Source of the DNA: Methanobacterium sp.
Lineage (GTDB): Archaea; Methanobacteriota; Methanobacteria; Methanobacteriales; Methanobacteriaceae
Assembly: GCA_009712615.1 (NCBI GenBank)
Contig: WASR01000249.1
Span: 4,260-10,718 of the forward strand
Reading direction: 5' to 3'
DNA: 6,459 nucleotides
Under the pieces are notes generated by a model. It made no database searches. It was given only the letters and a program-made list of their open reading frames with translations, and was not told the origin of the DNA. The position numbers and the translations under genes were made by a program. Positions 1-6,185 of this stretch are shown here, piece after piece; position 1 is the first letter of the stretch; each line of letters starts with the position of its first letter.

Positions 1-774
<774 letters not shown>

Positions 775-1542
775 TTACCATTCTCGACTTTTTATAGTAA
801 ATGAACAGTGATCATCGCCCAATGCATAACACTTGGTTTCGTTTACAATTTGTTCTTCTTTGAAGTGTGCCGTAAATACTGCCTTCAATATTCCTGAATC
901 AAAGGCACAAGCTGCCTTTCCAAGGGGAGGTAGATTTTGGCATTCAAAACAATCAGAAACATTTATTGTTAAAGGTTCAAGTTTAATAACTTCTACAGTT
1001 CCTAGACTGTGGCTTTGCCAGAATTTAGCAATATTTTTGGCCAGAACTTGTATATCCGGATCTTTAACCCTATGGTACAGAGTTTCACCCACTTGAACTC
1101 CTGCTTCATACAGAATAGGATCGATATCTATCCCCTGTCTTATTAGGGATACTCTTATCGTATGGAAGATGAGCCTGAAAAATTCGAAGGGATCACCATC
1201 ACTCTCTATGTAGCTGTTAACATATTTATCAAAATTTTCCGAAATAACTTTTTTCCCTGAAAGATGTCCTAGATATTCTGATTTAATGAAAAATATCTTT
1301 TTTCGGGCGTCGTTTTCATCTATTTTCGATCCTATTATTCCTTCATCGACCATTCTTCTTAGATGAACTGATACTGTTGACTTTGCTTTGCCTGATAGAT
1401 CAACAAGCTGATCAAAGCTTAATTCACCGTTTCTCAATACAGATAATATTTTTACCCTGACTGGGCTGTTAATTGCATATATTCCCTCAGATGTGGAAAA
1501 TAATTCTATCTGCATGTCTTTTAGGGGTTCCTTTTGAACCAT
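775..1542 (-). CDS. HTH-V4R redox-type transcription regulator, MsvR-like
   Basis: This 255-residue soluble protein has an N-terminal ArsR-like winged helix (about residues 18-95). It contains INSPVRVKILSVLRNGELSF, a recognition helix around GKAKSTVSVHLRRMVDEGII, and a basic wing near DARKKIFFIKSEY. The C-terminal half (about 115-255) is a V4R small-molecule or redox sensor domain ending in C-Y-A-L-G-D-D-H-C-S-F-T-I. Five cysteines cluster there: C198, C201, C212, C238 and C246. This combination is the architecture of MsvR, the methanogen regulator known to control an oxidative-stress operon in Methanothermobacter and to respond to redox state through V4R cysteines. The start is supported by an AAGTGATCC ribosome site at 1544-1552 on the reverse strand. 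The gene is divergent from hcp across a palindrome-rich region, so autoregulation plus control of hcp is likely (inferred). Whether it is MsvR itself or a paralogue cannot be told here. Confidence 0.88.
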   Translation of the reverse strand: MVQKEPLKDMQIELFSTSEGIYAINSPVRVKILSVLRNGELSFDQLVDLSGKAKSTVSVHLRRMVDEGIIGSKIDENDARKKIFFIKSEYLGHLSGKKVISENFDKYVNSYIESDGDPFEFFRLIFHTIRVSLIRQGIDIDPILYEAGVQVGETLYHRVKDPDIQVLAKNIAKFWQSHSLGTVEVIKLEPLTINVSDCFECQNLPPLGKAACAFDSGILKAVFTAHFKEEQIVNETKCYALGDDHCSFTIKSREW

Positions 1543-1562
1543 TGGATCACTTCTTTTAATAG

Positions 1563-1585
1563 TCAGTAGTTTTATTCGTTACTGA
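1563..1585. repeat. Inverted repeat TCAGTA-N11-TACTGA in the regulator leader
   Basis: TCAGTA at 1563-1568 is mirrored by TACTGA at 1580-1585. It lies 21-43 bases upstream of the regulator start codon, about where its transcription should begin. It may be an operator half of a different type, a small leader hairpin, or chance. A single TTCG half-site (1575-1578) falls inside it. Confidence 0.35.
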
Positions 1586-1603
1586 TAGTATGGAAACCGT
1601 AAC

Positions 1604-1613
1604 TTATAAATAT
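1604..1613. promoter_or_regulatory. Near-symmetric TATA element in the divergent regulator/hcp region
   Basis: The sequence CTTATAAATA reads as TATTTATAAG on the reverse strand. For the regulator it would place transcription start near 1580 and give a leader of about 40 bases. For hcp it would place the start near 1637, inside the operator array, giving a leader of about 100 bases. A second forward TATA-like element, TTTATATTA, lies at 1622-1630 and would start transcription near 1653. Which element serves which gene is not resolved by sequence. Confidence 0.5.
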
Positions 1614-1632
1614 CTTGTTCGTTTATATTAGA

Positions 1633-1678
1633 ACATTCGTCTGTAAACGAACATATACATTCGTATACAATCGAACAT
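1633..1678. promoter_or_regulatory. Tandem palindromic operators TTCG-N8-CGAA (two copies)
   Basis: Two 16-base palindromes lie at 1636-1651 (TTCGTCTGTAAACGAA) and 1660-1675 (TTCGTATACAATCGAA). Each is flanked by ACA on the left and CAT on the right, so the conserved unit is 22 bases (1633-1654 and 1657-1678) repeating every 24 bases. A degenerate third unit, TTCGTTTATATTAGAA, sits at 1618-1633. The array lies between two divergent genes, one encoding a winged-helix regulator. TTCG/CGAA half-sites resemble those reported for MsvR, so these are probably the binding sites of the neighbouring regulator (inferred). The array overlaps or follows the likely hcp start site, which would suit repression. 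An hcp promoter further downstream, around 1679-1707, would instead make it an upstream activator site. Confidence 0.75.
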
Positions 1679-1721
1679 GATAAATGTTTTGGAAGACATA
1701 ATAAATACTAACATCAGACTA

Positions 1722-1729
1722 GGGAGGAG
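1722..1729 (+). promoter_or_regulatory. Strong ribosome binding site of hcp
   Basis: GGGAGGAG sits six bases before the hcp ATG at 1736. It is a near-consensus Shine-Dalgarno sequence and fixes the start codon. Confidence 0.8.
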
Positions 1730-1735
1730 AAAGTT

Positions 1736-3040
1736 ATGCCAGAAAAATTGGATATGTTTTGTTATCAATGCAGTCAAACAGCATTTGAAACTGGATGTAC
1801 GGTGAAGGGTGTTTGTGGAAAGGAAGCAACGGTGGCCAGATTACAGGACAACCTTTTATTTTCGATGAAAGGAATATCAGCCTACCTTTATCATTCAAGA
1901 GAATTAGGATACACAGATCCTGAAGTGGATGAATTCCTTGAAAAGGGTTTCTACTCAACACTCACAAACGTGAACTTCGATCCAGCAGAATTTGTTGAAC
2001 TGGCCAAAGAGTCAGGCATGATGAATATTAAGGCCATGCAGCTTTTAAAAAAGGCCCACATAGAAACATATGGGGAACCAACACCTACTGAAGTTAAGGT
2101 AGGATCAGTCAAGGGTAAAGGAATAATAGCCACTGGCCACAGCTTAAAGGCACTGGAAGAATTACTGAAACAAACAGAAGGAACAGGTATAAACGTATAC
2201 ACTCATTCAGAACTGTTACCTGCACATGGATATCCTGAACTTAGAAAGTACGAACACCTGAAGGGACAAATAGGCGGACCATGGTTTGACCAGAAGAAGA
2301 CATTTTCTGACTACTCCGCAGCAATAGTAGGAACATCAAACTGTGTACTGTTACCAAAAGATGAATATAAAGGAAGAATGTTTACAGTTGGAGTAGCACA
2401 GCTACCTGGAGTGACCCACATAGAAGACTACGATTTCACACCAGCCATAGAAATGGCAAAATCCCTCCCTGATCTGGAAGACGAACCTAGGGAAACAGTA
2501 TTAACAACTGGATTTGGCGCCTCAACCATATTATCACTGGCTGGCAAGATCAAGGAACTTGTTGAAGCTGGAAAAATCAAACATTTCTTTGTAGTCGGTG
2601 GATGTGACTCACCTAAACCTCAGGCAAAGTACTACACAGAATTTGTCAAAAACCTGCCTGAAGATGTCATAGTACTGACACTTGCATGTGGAAAGTACAG
2701 ATTCAATGACATGGATTTAGGGGACATAGAAGGAGTTCCAAGATTAATTGACTTGGGTCAATGTAACGACGCTATAGTGGGCATAGATGTTGTTGTAGCA
2801 CTTTCAGATCTCTTTGAAATGGAGATAAACGATCTGCCACTCACATTCGTTCTAAGCTGGATGGAACAAAAAGCAGCAGCCATACTCTGGAGTCTTCTTG
2901 CCCTGGATATCAAAAATATGTATCTTGGACCAATAATACCAGGATGGGTCAACGACGAAATCTTAAAAGTACTGGTGGATAATTACGGTTTAACACCTAT
3001 TGGAGATCCAAAGGAAGACATAAAGAAAATGTTAGGTTAA
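1736..3040 (+). CDS. hcp: Hybrid cluster protein (hydroxylamine / nitric oxide reductase), short class
   Basis: This 434-residue cytoplasmic iron-sulfur enzyme belongs to the Hcp family, which reduces hydroxylamine to ammonia in vitro and acts as a nitric oxide reductase in E. coli. The N-terminal cluster motif is C9-x2-C12-x8-C21-x5-C27. All ligands expected for the hybrid 4Fe-2O-2S cluster can be placed by family pattern: H135 (ATGHSL), E159 ([12 protein letters not shown]), C203 (TSNC), C290 ([10 protein letters not shown]), C318 (LACGK), C343 (GQCNDA), and E377 and K379 (WMEQKAA). Typical bacterial Hcp is about 550 residues. The missing part lies between the N-terminal cluster and the central domain, matching the short class seen in archaea and thermophiles, so this is not a truncation. 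No NADH-dependent partner (Hcr) gene is nearby, so the electron donor is unknown. A strong ribosome site fixes the start. Expression is probably controlled by the divergent V4R regulator. Confidence 0.95.
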   Translation: MPEKLDMFCYQCSQTAFETGCTVKGVCGKEATVARLQDNLLFSMKGISAYLYHSRELGYTDPEVDEFLEKGFYSTLTNVNFDPAEFVELAKESGMMNIKAMQLLKKAHIETYGEPTPTEVKVGSVKGKGIIATGHSLKALEELLKQTEGTGINVYTHSELLPAHGYPELRKYEHLKGQIGGPWFDQKKTFSDYSAAIVGTSNCVLLPKDEYKGRMFTVGVAQLPGVTHIEDYDFTPAIEMAKSLPDLEDEPRETVLTTGFGASTILSLAGKIKELVEAGKIKHFFVVGGCDSPKPQAKYYTEFVKNLPEDVIVLTLACGKYRFNDMDLGDIEGVPRLIDLGQCNDAIVGIDVVVALSDLFEMEINDLPLTFVLSWMEQKAAAILWSLLALDIKNMYLGPIIPGWVNDEILKVLVDNYGLTPIGDPKEDIKKMLG

Positions 3041-3075
3041 ATATCAATTTTTAACCTATTTTTTCAATTTTTTTA
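3033..3075 (+). terminator. Hairpin plus poly-U terminator after hcp
   Basis: TAGGTTAA (3033-3040) pairs perfectly with TTAACCTA (3051-3058) around a 10-base loop. T runs follow at 3059-3064 and 3068-3074. The left arm includes the hcp stop codon TAA. Archaea mainly need only the T run, so the stem may serve 3'-end stability as much as termination. Confidence 0.6.
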
Positions 3076-3132
3076 TTATTAAATTAAAGTACACTTTTTC
3101 TGAATTTACATAAATTAAATACTAATTTTTAA

Positions 3133-3173
3133 AAACCAGTATGGTTTAGGAATATATTTTCCTAAATATTTTT
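3133..3173. repeat. Two overlapping inverted repeats in the hcp-atwA spacer
   Basis: AAACCA (3133-3138) pairs with TGGTTT (3142-3147) around GTA. TTTAGGAA (3145-3152) pairs perfectly with TTCCTAAA (3159-3166) around six bases. The two stems share TTT at 3145-3147, so as RNA they cannot both form in full. A T run (3169-3173) follows the second stem, so it may be a back-up terminator for hcp. It could instead be a protein-binding palindrome. Confidence 0.45.
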
Positions 3174-3264
3174 CAAGCAATTTTTCCTGTTTTTTCTTCC
3201 AAGCTATTTGAAATCAATTATAGATAACTTATTATTAATGCTAATACAAACTGGAATTCTGTAT

Positions 3265-3286
3265 ACTTATAAGAAAAACTTATAAT
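3265..3286 (+). promoter_or_regulatory. Candidate promoter of the A2-like ATPase gene with duplicated TATA box
   Basis: ACTTATAA occurs at 3265-3272 and again at 3278-3285. The second copy is preceded by an A-rich tract (AAGAAAAA, 3271-3278), as expected for an archaeal BRE. It would start transcription near 3308, leaving a leader of about 20 bases before the ATG at 3329. The first copy would start near 3295. Confidence 0.5.
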
Positions 3287-3317
3287 GATAATTTCAAGTT
3301 TAATTGATTAATACAAC

Positions 3318-3323
3318 GGTGAT
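3318..3323 (+). promoter_or_regulatory. GGTGAT ribosome binding site of the A2-like ATPase gene
   Basis: GGTGAT, the common methanogen Shine-Dalgarno core, ends five bases before the ATG at 3329 and supports that start. Confidence 0.65.
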
Positions 3324-3328
3324 AATCA

Positions 3329-5062
3329 ATGATTAGTATTAAAAATGTTTCCAAGACTTTCAAAATGGATGATGGTGCAGAGATCAAGGCTTTAGATGAT
3401 ATCAGTATTGATGTAAATGATGGTGAAATACTCGGCATAATTGGTGTCAGTGGATCCGGCAAAAGTACGCTTCTTAGAATATTGAGGGGTGTTGAAAAAT
3501 TCGATGCTGGTGAAATAGATCTCGATGATGTTCATGTAAAGTTTGACTCAAATCCATACTACTTCACTAAACTGAAACAGGAAACAGCCATACACCTCCA
3601 AAGATCCTTTGGACTGTGGGCAGAAACTGCACTTCAAAATGTTGTAAGAAAACTCAACGGAGCTAAATATGGTGATGAAGGACTAACAGATTTTAATTAT
3701 GCCTACGACGAATTTGGAGATGAGGCCAGAGAAATCCTTAAAGTTGTTGGATTGGAACACAAAATTGATCACTTCGCACCTGTGCTGAGTGGTGGGGAAA
3801 AACAGAGACTGATCATGGCAAGACAACTGGCAAAAAAACCAAAAGTACTTCTTTTAGATGAACCTGCTACAATGTCGTGTCCTAAAACCAAACAGGACAT
3901 ATTAAATGCAATTAAAAATATTAACAAGGAACTTGGAGTCACAGTTGTGATAGTGTCCCACCTTCCAGAAGTTCATCTTTACCTGTCTGACAGGCTTGTC
4001 ATGTTAGAAAAGGGTAAATTAGTAAAGGAGGGAACCCCTGAAGAAATCATTCCAGAATTCATATCAGAAATGGTTGAACCAGAACCCTCAAGAGATCCTG
4101 AAGACCTGGGTGAAAAGGTAATAAAGGTTGAAAATATTGATAAAAGGTTTGTGCTTCTTAAAGGTGGAAATGTCCTTGAGATAGAGGATGTTAACTTTGA
4201 AGTTAATGCTGGGGAAATAATTTCACTCATAGGAGAAAGTGGAGCCGGTAAAACAGTCCTGCTTCGAATGATGGGAGGACTGGAAATTCCAGATTCTGGT
4301 ACTGTGTACTTCAAGCTCGATAACAACTGGGTGAACATGAACGATCCTGGACTCGATAGGATGCAAGTCAGACGTAAATTAGGTTTCATGCACCAGGAAT
4401 TTGCACTCACACACCACGCTACAATCAAGGATCAGATTGCAGCAAGACTTGGAGTTAAGGGAGAAAATGTTGTAATGCATGCCAAAAATGTTGCAAAAGA
4501 GTTAGAAATAAGTGATCAGGTGCTGGACCTTCTTTACCAGTTAACAGACATTCCAGAAACTGAGGCCAAGGCAAAACTGGACAAAATAGGATTGAACTCT
4601 GATATTTTAGATCTGCTCTTTCCAAGCTTCCCAGATACTGAAGTTAAGAAATATGCTGAGCCTGTTTTTAAAGCCCTTGATCTACCTCTTGAAATACTTG
4701 AAAGGAAATCCTATGAATTATCAGGGGGTCAAAAGGTCAGAGCAACACTTGCATTAATTCTTACTTCACAACCCGATGTTTTAATACTGGATGAACCATT
4801 CGGTGACTTGGATCCTATAACTCTAAGAATTGTATCAAATTCATTAAAACGAATTAACAAAGAATTTAATACCACCATACTAATGGTTAGCCATCATGTT
4901 GACTTCATAGAAGAAGTATCAACCAGGGCAATACTGATGGATAATGGTGAACTTGTAATGGATGGCAACCCTCACAAACTTGCTGATGAATTTGTTAAAA
5001 GATGTAAAGCAGATTATTTAGTTGGATTTGATGATCTTAAAAAACAGCTTGCAGGCGAGTGA
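3329..5062 (+). CDS. atwA: Twin ABC ATPase, methyl-coenzyme M reductase system component A2 (AtwA) type
   Basis: This 577-residue soluble protein has two ABC ATPase domains and no membrane segment. Domain 1 has Walker A GVSGSGKST (39-47), Q-loop Q91, signature LSGGEKQR (153-160), Walker B VLLLDEP (173-179) and H211. Domain 2 has Walker A GESGAGKT (302-309), Q356, signature LSGGQKVR (464-471), Walker B VLILDEP (484-490) and H522. The LRGVEKFDAGEI and DEPATMSCPKTKQ stretches are typical of component A2, which provides ATP-dependent activation of methyl-coenzyme M reductase (MCR). The domains are asymmetric: domain 1 lacks a normal D-loop aspartate after Walker B, while domain 2 has DEPFGDLD. 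In domain 2 the Q-loop to signature distance is about 108 residues, against about 62 in domain 1, because of a helical insertion (about 385-455). The gene overlaps or abuts the next gene. No mcr genes are nearby, so it may be a second, specialised A2 paralogue. Confidence 0.85.
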   Translation: MISIKNVSKTFKMDDGAEIKALDDISIDVNDGEILGIIGVSGSGKSTLLRILRGVEKFDAGEIDLDDVHVKFDSNPYYFTKLKQETAIHLQRSFGLWAETALQNVVRKLNGAKYGDEGLTDFNYAYDEFGDEAREILKVVGLEHKIDHFAPVLSGGEKQRLIMARQLAKKPKVLLLDEPATMSCPKTKQDILNAIKNINKELGVTVVIVSHLPEVHLYLSDRLVMLEKGKLVKEGTPEEIIPEFISEMVEPEPSRDPEDLGEKVIKVENIDKRFVLLKGGNVLEIEDVNFEVNAGEIISLIGESGAGKTVLLRMMGGLEIPDSGTVYFKLDNNWVNMNDPGLDRMQVRRKLGFMHQEFALTHHATIKDQIAARLGVKGENVVMHAKNVAKELEISDQVLDLLYQLTDIPETEAKAKLDKIGLNSDILDLLFPSFPDTEVKKYAEPVFKALDLPLEILERKSYELSGGQKVRATLALILTSQPDVLILDEPFGDLDPITLRIVSNSLKRINKEFNTTILMVSHHVDFIEEVSTRAILMDNGELVMDGNPHKLADEFVKRCKADYLVGFDDLKKQLAGE

Positions 5063-5064
5063 AA

Positions 5065-5610
5065 ATGGACTTCATTGAAACAGAAACTGAAAAGGCCTAC
5101 AGATTAATTGCTCCAAGACCAACCATAATCATTACGACCCAGTACAAAGGCAGGATAAATGCAGCACCATTCTCATTTACCATGCCTGTTTCAGTGGAAC
5201 CTCCTTTAGTGGCGTTTGCATCAGCACCAACACATCACACTTTTAAAAACATCGAAAAAACTGGAGAATTTGTCATTAACATACCAAATGAGGACATTTT
5301 AAAAGAGCTTTGGATAACCGGAGAAAAATTACCAGAAGAAGTAAATGAACTTGAAAAGGCCAATTTAACAGGAATAAGCTCCTCAATTGTTTCACCCCCT
5401 AAAATAGGTGAATGTATTGCTCATATGGAATGTAAAGTCCATTCAATAACTGATGTGGGTGATCATAAACTGGTTATTGGAAGGGTGGTGAAAGCAGATG
5501 TGGACAAAACTGCTTTAAAGGATGGTTTACTCGATGTGGAAAATGTTAAACCTGTGCTTCACTTGGGTGGTGTAAATTTCGTGGTTGGAGATCATCTAAG
5601 ACAAGTCTAA
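5065..5610 (+). CDS. Flavin-reductase-like FMN-binding split-barrel protein
   Basis: This 181-residue protein belongs to the flavin reductase-like / flavoredoxin family, a split-barrel fold that binds FMN and passes electrons to flavins, iron or partner proteins. Visible family features are IAPRPTIIITT (15-25), the FMN-binding stretch GRINAAPFSFTMPVSVEPPL (29-48), THHTFKNI (56-63) and TGEFVINIP (66-74). A C-terminal LHLGG (165-169) is followed by a short tail. Its substrate cannot be read from sequence. An in-frame GTG at 5059 overlaps the upstream stop codon (GTGA). The ATG at 5065, two bases after that stop, gives a normal family N-terminus and is preferred. Either way the gene is translationally coupled to the A2-like ATPase gene. 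That suggests linked function, perhaps a reductant source for the ATPase's target (inferred). Confidence 0.88.
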   Translation: MDFIETETEKAYRLIAPRPTIIITTQYKGRINAAPFSFTMPVSVEPPLVAFASAPTHHTFKNIEKTGEFVINIPNEDILKELWITGEKLPEEVNELEKANLTGISSSIVSPPKIGECIAHMECKVHSITDVGDHKLVIGRVVKADVDKTALKDGLLDVENVKPVLHLGGVNFVVGDHLRQV

Positions 5611-5629
5611 TTAGATTAAAATCAGAGAA

Positions 5630-5645
5630 AAAACAAAGTATAAAC
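5630..5645 (+). promoter_or_regulatory. Candidate promoter of the universal stress protein gene
   Basis: GTATAAA (5639-5645) is preceded by the A-rich tract AAAACAAA, as in an archaeal BRE-TATA pair. Transcription would start near 5668, about 30 bases before the start codon. The evidence is motif and spacing only. Confidence 0.35.
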
Positions 5646-5684
5646 CAGTTCATAAGTAATAAAAATTTTCATGATGATATTGAC

Positions 5685-5691
5685 AGGAGGG
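5685..5691 (+). promoter_or_regulatory. Ribosome binding site that decides the usp start
   Basis: AGGAGGG lies seven bases before a TTG at 5699 but only one base before the upstream in-frame TTG at 5693. The first in-frame ATG, at 5714, would cut into the conserved IMFPTDGS strand. The spacing therefore favours TTG 5699. Confidence 0.6.
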
Positions 5692-5698
5692 ATTGTAT

Positions 5699-6100
5699 TT
5701 GTTTGAAAGAATTATGTTTCCAACGGATGGTTCAGAATATGCCGCCAGATCAGAGGATATTGTAATGGAAATGGCTAAAAAATTCGGTTCAACTGTTGTT
5801 GCAGTGAACATCATTGATGATAAATTGATATACCCGTTTGAAGTCCTTGAGGATGAAGGTAAAGCCATACTTAGCCATGTGAGTGAAAGGGGACAAAAGG
5901 AAGATGTTAATGTTGAAGAAGTGTTGATAGTTGGGAGTCCAACCCACGACATGGAAAAAATTGTAAAAAAAACAGAAGCAGACATAGTTGTAATTGCAAC
6001 CCATGGTAAAACCGGACTTGAAAAACTCATACTGGGAAGTGTGGCTGAGAGTGCTTTAAAAACAGTTAAAGTACCTGTTTTACTCGTTAAAAAAGATTAA
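5699..6100 (+). CDS. Universal stress protein, UspA family
   Basis: This 133-residue single-domain Usp starts at TTG 5699 (135 residues if TTG 5693 is used). Usp proteins are small cytoplasmic dimers, many of them ATP-binding, that are linked to stress survival; the exact role is usually unknown. The first strand and loop, FERIMFPTDGSEYA, carry the conserved Asp. The C-terminal nucleotide loop reads A-T-H-G-(9 residues)-G-S, spanning residues 100-114 from TTG 5699. It differs from the classic G-x-x-G-x9-G-S of ATP-binding Usps by Ala for the first Gly, a common variant, so ATP binding is possible but not assured. The family's C-terminal VPVLLVKKD strand is present, so the gene is complete. 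It lies 88 bases after the flavoprotein gene and may have its own promoter. Confidence 0.9.
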   Translation: MFERIMFPTDGSEYAARSEDIVMEMAKKFGSTVVAVNIIDDKLIYPFEVLEDEGKAILSHVSERGQKEDVNVEEVLIVGSPTHDMEKIVKKTEADIVVIATHGKTGLEKLILGSVAESALKTVKVPVLLVKKD

Positions 6101-6132
6101 TCAGATTTTACATACAACAATACCCAAATTAC

Positions 6133-6141
6133 CTTTAATTA
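6133..6141 (+). promoter_or_regulatory. Weak TATA-like element before the ABM-domain gene
   Basis: CTTTAATTA is the best TATA-like element in the 85-base gap after the usp gene and would start transcription near 6163. It is a poor match, and read-through from usp is equally possible. Confidence 0.2.
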
Positions 6142-6185
6142 GGGGCTTTAAACAAAACTGGTAAAAAATAGAAGGGGACGTTAGA

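Larger units (their letters stand above)
3041..3328. other. AT-rich 288-base spacer between hcp and the A2-like ATPase gene
   Basis: This spacer contains, in order, the hcp terminator, the overlapping inverted repeats, a pyrimidine-rich run (about 3168-3204), and the promoter and ribosome site of the ATPase gene. No ORF with coding character or ribosome site, and no tRNA-like fold, was seen on either strand. Confidence 0.5.

Noticed and set aside
833..1096. Plus-strand reading frame opposite the V4R regulator
   Set aside because: It is antisense to a well-recognised domain, has no ribosome site or promoter, and its protein shows no family features.
1615..1678. CRISPR-like or mobile-element repeat interpretation of the 24-bp periodic repeat
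   Set aside because: There are only two good units with two bases between them, so there are no spacers. The units are internally palindromic and sit between divergent promoters, which fits operators.
1674..1688. AACAT-N5-ATGTT inverted repeat just after the operators
   Set aside because: The arms are only five AT-rich bases and it partly reuses the conserved CAT flank of the second operator, so it is not separable from the array.
3979..4428. 149-codon minus-strand frame inside the A2-like ATPase gene
   Set aside because: It lies opposite conserved ABC motifs, has a serine/proline/threonine-rich shadow composition, and has no start signals.
5606..5615. Ten-base palindrome TCTAATTAGA over the flavoprotein stop codon
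   Set aside because: It is AT-rich, has no loop, and is not followed by a T run, so it is likely chance.
5650..6030. 126-codon minus-strand frame opposite the usp gene
   Set aside because: It mirrors a clear UspA protein and has low-complexity shadow composition.
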